Source of the DNA: Ectothiorhodospiraceae bacterium
GTDB taxonomy: Bacteria; Pseudomonadota; Gammaproteobacteria; HK1
Length of the DNA stretch: 64,000 bases
Direction: 5' to 3'
Assembly: GCA_024234875.1 (NCBI GenBank)
Contig: JACKNM010000004.1
Location: 1-64,000, forward strand
Shown here one piece after another: positions 34,764 to 43,376 of this stretch (position 1 is the stretch's first letter; each line of letters starts with the position of its first letter). A program made the translations under genes and the position numbers. The notes below the pieces were generated by a model. The model did not search any database. It was not told the origin of the DNA and was given only the letters and a program-made list of their open reading frames with translations.

Positions 34764-36812
34764 TCAGACCGACGGCAGCTCGTGACGGAACAATCGGTCT
34801 TGCGGCGCGCCATCGAGCTCGCGCGCATAGCGATGACCGGCGAAGGTCGCGTGCACGATCGCGCCCGGCGCCTCGCAGTCACCGATTCGGGTCACCGATT
34901 CGATGCCCGCCGCGTGGAGTGCTGGCGAATCGTCGACCAGCTCGCGGTACAACGCGTCGTTCGGCAAGCGTGCGGTGACCAGCACCACCGATGCCACCGG
35001 CATCACGCGCTCGCGCTCGGTGTGAACGTGACGGAGCACGACGCGGTCGGCGTCGATGTGTGTGACCTCGTGGTGGGTGACGGTCTCTACCCCGAGCTCG
35101 GCGAGATGACGGGCGACGCGCTCGAGCTCGAGGGTGAAGCGGGTGAACGCGGCGATGTCCGATGCCGGCGTCACCAGAGTGACCTCGCGCCCCGCTCGGC
35201 GCAGCACCTCGGCCACCAGGTTGCCCATGTAGTAGTGGTCGTCGTCGTAGACCAGCACCGGCCCGTCGGGAACGACACCGTCGAGGATGTCGTCCGGCCC
35301 GTACACGTGACCGGCGCTCGAGCCGGGAAGCGGGTCGTCGTGCCGGCGCCCGTAGCCGTCACGGCGCCAGCGAGCGCCGGTTGCCACCACCACGTGGGTG
35401 GGCGCGAGCTCGCGGACGTGACTCGCATCGAGCGCGCTGCCGAGATAGGTCTCCACGTTTGCCATCTTGTGGAGCTGACCGACCCGCCAATCACGGACCC
35501 GCGCCCATTCGGCGAGCCCCGGCAGTCGACTCTCGCGATTGATGCGCCCGCCGAGCCGGTCTCCGGCCTCGGCGAGAACGACCGCATAGCCACGTTGGCC
35601 CAGTGCCCGCGCCGCCTCCAGCCCCGCCGGCCCACCGCCGACGACGAGCAGGCGTGCGTCCGAGCCACGGGCGGGGATGGTCTCCGGGTGCCAACCGCGC
35701 CGGTGCTCCTCGCCCGCGGTCGGGTTCTGGGTGCAGCGGTAGTTCACCGCGGTGAAATGCCCGGAGACGCAGATGTTGCAGCCGATGCATTCGCGGATGT
35801 CGTCGACTCGGCCCTCCTCGATCTTGCGCGGCAGGAACGGATCGGCGATCGAGGGGCGCGCCGCGCCGACCATGTCGAGCACACCACGGCGAACCAGGGA
35901 CGCCATGGTGTCCGGCGAGGTGAAGCGGCCGACGCCGACCACGGGCCTCGACGTCACGGACTTCAGGAACGCGAAGTACGGCTCGTGCACGTTCTCCCCC
36001 GCGAAGCGCGAGGGCGCGGAGTCGCCTTCCCACGTCCCGATGACCACGTCCCAGAGATCCGGAACCTCGGCGAGGTGCTCGATCATCTCGCGGCCGTCGA
36101 CGTGCGCACGCAGCCCGCGGTCACCGATCAGCTCGTCGATGATGACGCGGACGGTGACCGCACAGGTACCCTTCGAGGCGTCGCGCGCGATCTCGATCAG
36201 CTCGCGGAGCAACCGCGACCGGTTCTCGATGCTCCCCCCGTACTCGTCGGTGCGGCGATTGCGCGGCGACAGCAGGTGGAACACGAGCGTCGAGTACTGG
36301 CCGCTCACGTTGATGACGTCGGCGCCGGCACGCACCGCGCGGTCGACCGCCGCCCGCCACCAGCGGTGCAGATCGACGATGTCGCGCTTGTCGATCGCGC
36401 GCGCCTGGACCGGGTCGTGCTCCGGCACCGGACGGTCGGCGGGACCGATGGGAACCTCGCGGCTGAGGCGGTTGGGAAAGAAGCCACCGGAGTAGGCGAG
36501 CTGCACCCCGAACAGGCCTCCGTGCTCGTGCACCGCATCGGCCGCGGCCGCCAGCACCGGCATGTCCCGGTCGTCCCACAGCGTCAGCACGACCTCCGGG
36601 TACATCTCCGCGCTGGGGTGGATCCCGCAGTGCTCGGTATGCACCACCGCCCAGCCGCCCTCCGCCTTCACCCCCCGCATCCGGGCGTGGGCGGCCGGCC
36701 GCAGCCGACCCATGCCGTTGCAGTGCCCCGGCTGGTAGAAGCGGTTCCGCGCCGTCTTCGGCCCGATCGCCACCGGCTCGAAGAGGATGTCGTAGCGCGG
36801 GTCGCGGCTCAT
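34764..36812 (-). CDS. trimethylamine/dimethylamine dehydrogenase-like iron-sulfur flavoprotein
   Basis: This 682-residue protein has an N-terminal FMN TIM barrel, a [4Fe-4S] ligand set C-x2-C-x2-C-x11-C near residues 345-363, and a C-terminal NAD/FAD-like domain pair (LLVVGGGPAGLEAARALG). The N terminus closely tracks trimethylamine dehydrogenase: RNRFYQPGHC places Cys31 where that enzyme attaches FMN covalently. As recalled for that family, the substrate-bowl Tyr60 and the Tyr169/His172 pair are replaced here (by His, Ser and Tyr), while the Trp264 and Asp267 positions are kept. A different methylated amine is likely, such as an N-methylproline-type compound. 2,4-dienoyl-CoA reductase is a less likely alternative. 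Confidence 0.87.
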   Translation of the reverse strand: MSRDPRYDILFEPVAIGPKTARNRFYQPGHCNGMGRLRPAAHARMRGVKAEGGWAVVHTEHCGIHPSAEMYPEVVLTLWDDRDMPVLAAAADAVHEHGGLFGVQLAYSGGFFPNRLSREVPIGPADRPVPEHDPVQARAIDKRDIVDLHRWWRAAVDRAVRAGADVINVSGQYSTLVFHLLSPRNRRTDEYGGSIENRSRLLRELIEIARDASKGTCAVTVRVIIDELIGDRGLRAHVDGREMIEHLAEVPDLWDVVIGTWEGDSAPSRFAGENVHEPYFAFLKSVTSRPVVGVGRFTSPDTMASLVRRGVLDMVGAARPSIADPFLPRKIEEGRVDDIRECIGCNICVSGHFTAVNYRCTQNPTAGEEHRRGWHPETIPARGSDARLLVVGGGPAGLEAARALGQRGYAVVLAEAGDRLGGRINRESRLPGLAEWARVRDWRVGQLHKMANVETYLGSALDASHVRELAPTHVVVATGARWRRDGYGRRHDDPLPGSSAGHVYGPDDILDGVVPDGPVLVYDDDHYYMGNLVAEVLRRAGREVTLVTPASDIAAFTRFTLELERVARHLAELGVETVTHHEVTHIDADRVVLRHVHTERERVMPVASVVLVTARLPNDALYRELVDDSPALHAAGIESVTRIGDCEAPGAIVHATFAGHRYARELDGAPQDRLFRHELPSV

Positions 36813-36858
36813 CTCGAGCCCTCCGTCGGTCGGGCGGCTGGAAATCGGCTCGGAGCCG

Positions 36859-36923
36859 GTGAAGGAATCGAGCGCCTACTGCGCATGCCGGCTGACGGTT
36901 GCGACGACACCCGATTCCTTCAC
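36859..36923 (-). repeat. 12-bp inverted repeat downstream of the cytochrome/propeller gene
   Basis: GTGAAGGAATCG at 36859-36870 is perfectly mirrored by CGATTCCTTCAC at 36912-36923, with 41 nt between. On the minus strand it begins 4 nt after the propeller gene stop and ends 46 nt before the TMADH-like start. It could end or attenuate transcription. Its moderate GC and long arms make chance less likely than for the usual GC-rich dyads here. Confidence 0.5.
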
Positions 36924-36927
36924 GCGC

Positions 36928-38157
36928 TCAGGGAAGATCCACCAGCAGCACTCGATTCGTCGCGCTCTGGTGGACGAGGAGATCGCCGGCTCGCGTCGGG
37001 CGCATGTGCCGGACGATTCCGGCGTGGATCGAGCCCGAGGGAATGGGCCAGCTCTGGAACACCTCGGTCGCAGGGTCGAATCGGACCAGCATGTCCGGCC
37101 GCACACCGGATTCGTTGTACCACACGATGTCGTCGACGACGGCGATTGCGTACGGGTGCGAGCGCGGCCCGCTCGGCGACGGCCACTCGCGCACCTCCCC
37201 GGTTCGCGGGTCGAGGTGCCCGATCCGCCCCAGCCGGGAATTCACGTACCAGATCGTGTCGTCGCTCGCGAACGCGAGCCGGCGCACGGTGGAGCCGGCA
37301 TCCGGCAGGCGGTACTCGCGGATCTCCATCGTCGCCGGATCGATCCGAAGCAGGCAGTTGCCGCCGTTACAGGCGACGAACGGCGTGCCGCGCGAATCGA
37401 GCTTGATACCGTACGGGCGCGACCCGGGCGTCGGCACCTCCCGCACGCGGATCTCTCCGCTGACGGGATCCAGCCGCCCCACCATGTTGCTGTTCTGGGC
37501 GGTGAACCACAGCACGCCCCGAGCGTCTGCGATCATCGAGTGCGGATCGCGCAGCGCCGGGTCCGGCATCGGATACTCGGTGACCGCGCCGGTGGCCGGG
37601 TCCAGTCGACCGATCGTGCCGTTGCCGTTGCCGGTGTACCAGACGTTTCCTGCCGCGTCGGTGGTCACCGTGTGCGGGCGTGCCCCGGTGGGCAGCGGGT
37701 ACTCCCGCATGGAATCGGTCGCGGGGTCGATCCGCCCCAGCAGATTTCCCCACTGCCCGGCCCACCAGATGCCACCATCGGGCGCTTCCACCGGGTCGCG
37801 GGCGCGTTGGCCGCGCGTCGGCACCCGCCATTCGCGAAATCGGATTCGCACCGGCCCGTCGACGACTCTCGCCCCACCGTCGGCGCGCGGCGGGAAGTGC
37901 TCGGCGAGATACTCGGTGAGGACCTCGAGGTCCGGGCTGCCGCCGAGGTCGACCATGGTGTCGACGAGCTCGCGCCAACCCGCGGCGTCGAATCCGAGCG
38001 CCTGGGCCGGGCGGCGGAGATCGTGACAGGCGACGCAGTGGCGCTCGAGGACGGCCCTGCCGGCACCGTCCGGCAGGGCCGAGGGCTGAGCGGACGCGGC
38101 GGACACGACGAGTGAGATCGCAATCGAGAGACACGACACACGGGCGATGCTGGCCAT
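36928..38157 (-). CDS. cytochrome c-type haem domain fused to a Vgb-like beta-propeller
   Basis: This 409-residue exported protein has a signal peptide at residues ~1-23. A small haem domain follows, with CVACH at residues 41-45, to about residue 95. After that come at least six repeats of the form GRIDPATG...EYPLP/...GNVWYT that build a propeller like virginiamycin B lyase. The ATG at 38157 follows GAGAGGTGG. Vgb cleaves streptogramin B, but many Vgb-like propellers with haem domains have no known lyase activity. Antibiotic resistance should not be inferred. A periplasmic redox or binding role is more likely. It is divergent from the enolase-superfamily gene. Confidence 0.85.
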   Translation of the reverse strand: MASIARVSCLSIAISLVVSAASAQPSALPDGAGRAVLERHCVACHDLRRPAQALGFDAAGWRELVDTMVDLGGSPDLEVLTEYLAEHFPPRADGGARVVDGPVRIRFREWRVPTRGQRARDPVEAPDGGIWWAGQWGNLLGRIDPATDSMREYPLPTGARPHTVTTDAAGNVWYTGNGNGTIGRLDPATGAVTEYPMPDPALRDPHSMIADARGVLWFTAQNSNMVGRLDPVSGEIRVREVPTPGSRPYGIKLDSRGTPFVACNGGNCLLRIDPATMEIREYRLPDAGSTVRRLAFASDDTIWYVNSRLGRIGHLDPRTGEVREWPSPSGPRSHPYAIAVVDDIVWYNESGVRPDMLVRFDPATEVFQSWPIPSGSIHAGIVRHMRPTRAGDLLVHQSATNRVLLVDLP

Positions 38158-38454
38158 GACCACGCCACCTCTCGTCGAACGCGGGGTGGCGTCGACGATT
38201 GCACCCGCCCACCACGCAGTCAAGGCCGGCCGAGGACGGCTTCGGGCCCGGACGGCCCGGTGCGTTAGACTCCGCGTGACACGCCCCTCGGCCGGCCGAC
38301 CGTGGGGGAATGCGAGCGCGCACCAGGCGGCGGTCGGATGGTCGGCCATGCGTCGCTCGACGGTGACGGTGTGGGGTCGCGGAGCGAGCAGCTGGCCGCA
38401 GTGCGGCGGTACCGTCGACCGCACCACGGGAGACCGATTCGAGGAGTCGCATCG

Positions 38455-39621
38455 ATGAAGATCAAGTCCGTCCGCGCATGGTGGCTGCACGTCCCGATCC
38501 CGGAAGCCAATCGTCATCGCTCCGACTTCGGCCTGGTGGCGTCGTTCGACACCACCCTGGTGCGCATCGAGACCGACACCGGACTCGTCGGACATGGCGA
38601 GGCCAAGGCCGCGGTCGGCTCGGCCGGTGACAACCGGACCGTGGTGAAGCTGGTCGAGGAGGAGCTCGGGCCGATGCTGGTCGGCGAGGATCCGCGCGAC
38701 ATCGTCCGCCACTGGGAAACGATGTATAGCGGGGTTCGCGCCCACTACGCGCTGGAGCGCGGGCACGTCTTCCCGATCCTCGGCCGCCGCGGGATCACGA
38801 TGTCCGCGATCAGCGGCATCGACATCGCGCTGTGGGACATCCTCGGTCAGGAGACGGGACAGCCGGTCTGGCGCCTGCTCGGGGGGCGCCGCGCCGAGCG
38901 CATGCCGGCCTACGCGTCGGGCGGATGGGCGGCAGCCGACGCCATCGGCGCCCAGCTCCAGTCCTACGTGGACCGCGGTGGCTTCAAGGCGGTGAAGATG
39001 CGGGTCGGCGTGGCCGACGGCGAGCCGCGACACTCCGCCGCCCGCGTGCGTGCCGCGCGCGAGCACCTCGGCCCCGACATCGACATCATGTGCGATGCGC
39101 ACGGCACGATGACCGTCGCCGAGGCCAGGCGCTTCTGCCGACTCGTCGAGGACTGCGACATCGCGTGGTTCGAGGAGCCGGTCACCGCCGACGACAAGCG
39201 CGGCCAGGCCGAGGTCCGGGCGAGCACCGACATCCCGATCGCCTCCGGCGAGAGCGAGGCGACCCGGTTCGCGTTCCGGGATCTCGCGGACCTGCGCGCC
39301 TGTGACGTGTTCCAGCCCGACCTCGCCATCTGTGGCGGCATCACCGAGGGCGCGCGAATCGCGGCGCTCGCCAGCGCCTATCAACTCCGGCTCTGCCCGC
39401 ACTTGTGGGGCGGTGCGCCGATGTTCATGGCCGGCCTGCACCTGATGGCGAGCTCCCCCGCCGGCTGGCTGGTGGAGTTCTCGCTCGGCGCCAATCCGAT
39501 GCTGTTCGACCTGGTCGAGGAGGAGATCAGGAGCGTCGACGGGATGGTGGAGGTGTCGGAGCGCCCGGGACTCGGACTGACGATTCGCGAGGCGTTCGTT
39601 GCGGAGCACGCGGTACGCTGA
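38455..39621 (+). CDS. enolase-superfamily enzyme, mandelate racemase/muconate lactonizing family
   Basis: This 388-residue protein has an N-terminal capping domain and a barrel. Metal ligands are visible as Asp in MCDAHGTM, Glu in WFEEPV and Glu in ASGESEA. The His of the His-Asp dyad is in CPHLWGG near residue 318, and the partner Asp is in FQPDL. The second-strand catalytic motif reads K-M-R (KxR) instead of KxK. This pattern fits the mandelate-racemase group, which racemises or dehydrates sugar acids and related carboxylates. The ATG at 38455 is chosen because MKIKSVRAWW begins the homologous region. It is convergent with the 1214-residue protein, 7 nt stop to stop. Confidence 0.88.
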   Translation: MKIKSVRAWWLHVPIPEANRHRSDFGLVASFDTTLVRIETDTGLVGHGEAKAAVGSAGDNRTVVKLVEEELGPMLVGEDPRDIVRHWETMYSGVRAHYALERGHVFPILGRRGITMSAISGIDIALWDILGQETGQPVWRLLGGRRAERMPAYASGGWAAADAIGAQLQSYVDRGGFKAVKMRVGVADGEPRHSAARVRAAREHLGPDIDIMCDAHGTMTVAEARRFCRLVEDCDIAWFEEPVTADDKRGQAEVRASTDIPIASGESEATRFAFRDLADLRACDVFQPDLAICGGITEGARIAALASAYQLRLCPHLWGGAPMFMAGLHLMASSPAGWLVEFSLGANPMLFDLVEEEIRSVDGMVEVSERPGLGLTIREAFVAEHAVR

Positions 39622-39628
39622 GCCGCCG

Positions 39629-42600
39629 TCACATCGTCACGCCCTCGGGCGCCGCCGCCCGCTGGGACCTCGCGAAGGGATTCTCCCGCGCCACCGCGGC
39701 CCTGGCCGCGGCGAGCTCGGCCTCGTCGACCGCGGTGAGGCGTCGCGAGCCCGGGTCGAGATAGACCGCGAACTCGAGCGCCCGAGCGCGAGAGGCCGCA
39801 TCGTCGGTCAGCGTCGCCTCGATGGTGTACGCCCAGGCCTGCACCGGGTCGATTCTCTGGAGCCGGCGCGCCCAGTCCAACGCGGCGTCGCGATACGCAG
39901 CATGACCGGTCTCGCGCCACAGCCACTCGCAGATCTCGGCATGGACGTAGTGCGGAGAGATCGATCGCCCGCCGGTCAGAACGCTGCGACCGAGCGAGCG
40001 TGCGAGGAGATCCATGGCCGCCGTGTGCTCCCTTGAGAACGCCTTCACGATCGCCATCGCGAGAAACCAGTCGAAGCCTCTGCCCTCGGGCGCGAGGTCG
40101 GCGAAGCGGGCCTCGAACTCCGCCGCTCGCCCCGCGGCCGCGGCCGCGAATGCCAGGTACGGCAACGCGAATCGCTGCTCCCGGATCCGCAAGTCGTAGA
40201 GACCCGCCATCTCCGAGAGCTGGTCGTACGCGGCTGCGAAATCCCGCTCGAGGAGGGCGCGATAGGCACGCGCGAAATAAACCGACTCCGACACCACCCG
40301 CTTCGCGCCTTCCTGGCGAAACACGTTCAACGGCAGGATCGAGGGCTCGTCCAACGACGGGCCGTAGATCGGGTACCGATTCGAAGCGCGGTCCTCGCGC
40401 ACCACGTAGTCGTGATGGTAGGGCAGTTGCCATACTGGCTCGGACAACTCCTCGATGGCCTCGATCCGAGCCAGCGACGGTGTTCGGTCGGTCACCGCGT
40501 CCATCAACAACGCACGCGCTGCCGCGTTCCGCGGCCCGTCGAACACCGACCTCACGTTGCTACGCCGCGTCCAGGCGATGACCTCCTCGTCGGTGCGGCG
40601 CGTGACTCGATGTCCGACCAGCGTGCTCTCCCACAGCTGCGGCCGCACGTCCTTGCCGATCAGCGCATCGAAGCTCTGCCATGCCTGCTCCGAGTACCCG
40701 AGGACGTGCAACCACCCGAGATAGTCCCTGGTCCCGAGGGCGCTGCCATAGCGCTGGACGGTCTGCAGCAGCATCTGAGCTGCGGCCACGAAGTCGCCGT
40801 CGAGCGTGGCGATTCGGGCCGCGGCGGACATGCTCGCGTTCGAGCCGGTACGCAGATCCGCAGCCAACGCGAGCAGCCGCCTCGCCGGCTCGACTCGCCC
40901 CCGCCAGTAGAAGAGGTCACCGGCGTTTCGGGCCATGTTCGAAAGCGCGACCGGCTCGCCCGCGAGCGAGACGAAGCCAGGATGGGCTTCCAGGACTTGC
41001 GCCGCCTCGTCGTACCGCGCCTCGTGAATCAGTAGCTCACCGAGCCGGTAGCGGACCCGCCATGGGTCTGGCTGCCTGGCGACGGCGTCCCGCAACGTCG
41101 CGAGCGCCTGCTCGACCGACCCCGCACGCAGGCCGTCCTCTGCGAGCGCCAGGGTTCGATCGGGATGGCCGTCGAAGCGGCCGGCGAGAACCGCATCGAC
41201 CTCCGCCCGCTCCTCGGGTCTTTCACGCAGCGCATGCAACAGCCGCGCGGCCACGTAGTACTGGGACGTGGCATTGCGCAGCGCCGCGTGCTGGTTGCGC
41301 AACACCATGGCCGGGCTACCCCCGCCCTCCCAGGTCGGATACTCGCTGCGAAACGGGAGGTCGCCGGCGTAGGGGTTGTTCAGGTATCCGAAGTCCATCC
41401 GCCGCATGGCCACCAACGCATCCCAGGCCAATCCCGCCAGGCGTGTCTGTCCCTCGCTCCAGAACAGGACGTGGACCAGGTCCCGATAGGCCGACCCCAG
41501 GGTCACCTCGCGGTCGGCCTGGGTCATCTTCTCCGCCAGATCGATCGCGATCTTGGCTCGACGGTAGACGAGCTCCGGATGGTCCTGATAGGCGGGCAGC
41601 AACGACTCGGTATGCTGCATCGCGAGTGCCGCACGGCCCTGCACCCGACGGAGAAATTCCCCCGCGCGCACCACGTTCAGGTGTCCGACCTCGACCAGTA
41701 GCTCGAAGTGGTCCGCAATCGTGGCCCCGAGGCGTGGTTGCTCACAGCACCAGCGCCCGGGGTCGTTCTCCAGCAGTCGGCGGCGATGCTCGAGAACGCT
41801 GAGGTCGAACCGTCGGGTCGGTGTACGGCCGTCCCCGGCGGTGAGCCCCTCGGCCAGGAGCGACTCGGCAGTGAAGCCCTCGACGGGGAAGAACAGGTCG
41901 AGGAGCCGCTTGATGGCCACGTTGTCCGGTCGGAACCAAATATCGGCGTCGCGCAGCCGGCGCTCCACCAACACCTGCCAGGGCCCGTCCGGGAGCGCAA
42001 GGCGCTGGAGATCGCGTGCCGTCGCCGCATCCGTGGTGAGGCCGAAATCACGCCGGACGTCGCCCAGCATCGCGAGCGCATGGAACAGCTCGGTCTCGTC
42101 GGTGATGGCGGCGGTCGCCTCCTCGAGCGCCGGCAATCGACCATCCAGAGCCGCCGCGAGGGCACGCTCCTCGGCGGTGCCCGGTGTACCGAGCGCGGCC
42201 AGGGCGCTGACTCGATCGCCGAGGTACATGAAGGCGCGCGCGTCGAGCAAGGCCCGACCGGGCACGCCCGCCGGAACCGATGCGAGCGCGAGCCGCGAGC
42301 GGGTGAACACCCGCTCGCGAAAGCGCTGCGCCATCTCCGGCGCCAGCGCGCCGAGGAGTTGCAGATGCCTCGCCGCATCGAGACCACTCACCGTGCTCTC
42401 GTCCTCGGCCGGGAAGGCCGGGAAGCCGTCCCACGGGGCGACCGACGGCGGTGCGCCGACGGAAGTCTCACCGGGCTCCACGCCGAGCTCGGCAAGAATC
42501 CGCGGCAGGTTCTCCTCCAGGGTCCATACCGCCGACGGCGAGCTCGAGAAGGTCAACTGCAGGCGCCTTTCGGTAACCGGTGAATCGGCACCGAGCGGCT

Positions 42601-43273
42601 TCCCTGCCTCCGCCTCGTGGCGGCGCAGCCGCAACGACAGCTCGCCCGCTCGGTCGTGGCCGAGGAAGAGCCGGACCAGCGTCGAGGCACCGAGCTCGCC
42701 CGCAAGGGCGAGGAGCGCGTCATCGTCGAGTCGTCGACGGCCCTCGCCCAGGGCGCGCGCCACGGCGACCGGATCGGCCACCGAGCCGCGACCGGCGTCA
42801 CGAAGCGCCGCCGCGATTCGCCCGGACAGGTACAGACGCGTCGGGTAGTCGAAGCCGTTGAGCTCGACCTCGCCGGGCGCGACGACGATGTCATGGCCAC
42901 CGCGGAGCAGCCTGGCACGATGGAACTCGCGCTCTCGGTCGAGCCACGCCGAGTCCGGAATCACGTGGCCACGAGGCCGCCATCGCGCACTGGCATCCGG
43001 TTGCAGCCGGTCCATGACCGAGTACGGGCGCCTCGCCGCTGGCGCCGTGACGTGTGGAATGGCTGGTGGCGAACTCGGTGTGGTCCAGACGACTGCCAGA
43101 TCGACGGCCATCTGCCCGAGCCGGGTGCCGAATCCGAGCACCGCGAGCAGCACGCCCAGCAGTGCCACCGACAGCCATCGACGACGTCGTGGAGCGCTCG
43201 GCGCCCCGGCTCCATCGAGGGGCGCCCCGTCGACAGGTGGGGCGACGGTCGGATCCTCGCGGGGGATGCTCAC
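39629..43273 (-). CDS. large membrane-anchored helical-repeat (TPR-like) protein, unknown function
   Basis: This 1214-residue protein was not recognised as any named family. A short proline-rich cytoplasmic tail precedes one hydrophobic span near residues 33-55 (WLSVALLGVLLAVLGFGTRL). The rest is a long, predicted extracytoplasmic, alpha-helical region. Segments such as EARYDEAAQVLEAHP, YWRGRVEPARRLLALAADL and DFAAAYDQLSEMAGLY look like TPR or other helical hairpins. No catalytic motif is evident. It is downstream of an MFS transporter gene and two coiled-coil protein genes on the same strand, 103 nt from the former. A scaffold in the cell envelope is plausible but is inference. Confidence 0.8.
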   Translation of the reverse strand: MSIPREDPTVAPPVDGAPLDGAGAPSAPRRRRWLSVALLGVLLAVLGFGTRLGQMAVDLAVVWTTPSSPPAIPHVTAPAARRPYSVMDRLQPDASARWRPRGHVIPDSAWLDREREFHRARLLRGGHDIVVAPGEVELNGFDYPTRLYLSGRIAAALRDAGRGSVADPVAVARALGEGRRRLDDDALLALAGELGASTLVRLFLGHDRAGELSLRLRRHEAEAGKPLGADSPVTERRLQLTFSSSPSAVWTLEENLPRILAELGVEPGETSVGAPPSVAPWDGFPAFPAEDESTVSGLDAARHLQLLGALAPEMAQRFRERVFTRSRLALASVPAGVPGRALLDARAFMYLGDRVSALAALGTPGTAEERALAAALDGRLPALEEATAAITDETELFHALAMLGDVRRDFGLTTDAATARDLQRLALPDGPWQVLVERRLRDADIWFRPDNVAIKRLLDLFFPVEGFTAESLLAEGLTAGDGRTPTRRFDLSVLEHRRRLLENDPGRWCCEQPRLGATIADHFELLVEVGHLNVVRAGEFLRRVQGRAALAMQHTESLLPAYQDHPELVYRRAKIAIDLAEKMTQADREVTLGSAYRDLVHVLFWSEGQTRLAGLAWDALVAMRRMDFGYLNNPYAGDLPFRSEYPTWEGGGSPAMVLRNQHAALRNATSQYYVAARLLHALRERPEERAEVDAVLAGRFDGHPDRTLALAEDGLRAGSVEQALATLRDAVARQPDPWRVRYRLGELLIHEARYDEAAQVLEAHPGFVSLAGEPVALSNMARNAGDLFYWRGRVEPARRLLALAADLRTGSNASMSAAARIATLDGDFVAAAQMLLQTVQRYGSALGTRDYLGWLHVLGYSEQAWQSFDALIGKDVRPQLWESTLVGHRVTRRTDEEVIAWTRRSNVRSVFDGPRNAAARALLMDAVTDRTPSLARIEAIEELSEPVWQLPYHHDYVVREDRASNRYPIYGPSLDEPSILPLNVFRQEGAKRVVSESVYFARAYRALLERDFAAAYDQLSEMAGLYDLRIREQRFALPYLAFAAAAAGRAAEFEARFADLAPEGRGFDWFLAMAIVKAFSREHTAAMDLLARSLGRSVLTGGRSISPHYVHAEICEWLWRETGHAAYRDAALDWARRLQRIDPVQAWAYTIEATLTDDAASRARALEFAVYLDPGSRRLTAVDEAELAAARAAVARENPFARSQRAAAPEGVTM

Positions 43274-43376
43274 TGGTCACACTCCCTGGTAACCGTGTTC
43301 CGGACGCGGGCGCGGACCAGCACGCGGCCGACTCGGGCTCGCGCGGTCCCCGAGCTCGCGCCCGGTCGGCGAGCTG

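Noticed and set aside
36928..38157. Streptogramin B (virginiamycin B) lyase resistance gene
   Set aside because: Only the propeller fold is similar; the haem domain fusion and catabolic context argue against an antibiotic-resistance role.
38158..39609. Upstream in-frame extension of the cytochrome/propeller gene
   Set aside because: The extension is opposite the enolase-superfamily gene; the signal peptide and ribosome-binding site place the real start at 38157.
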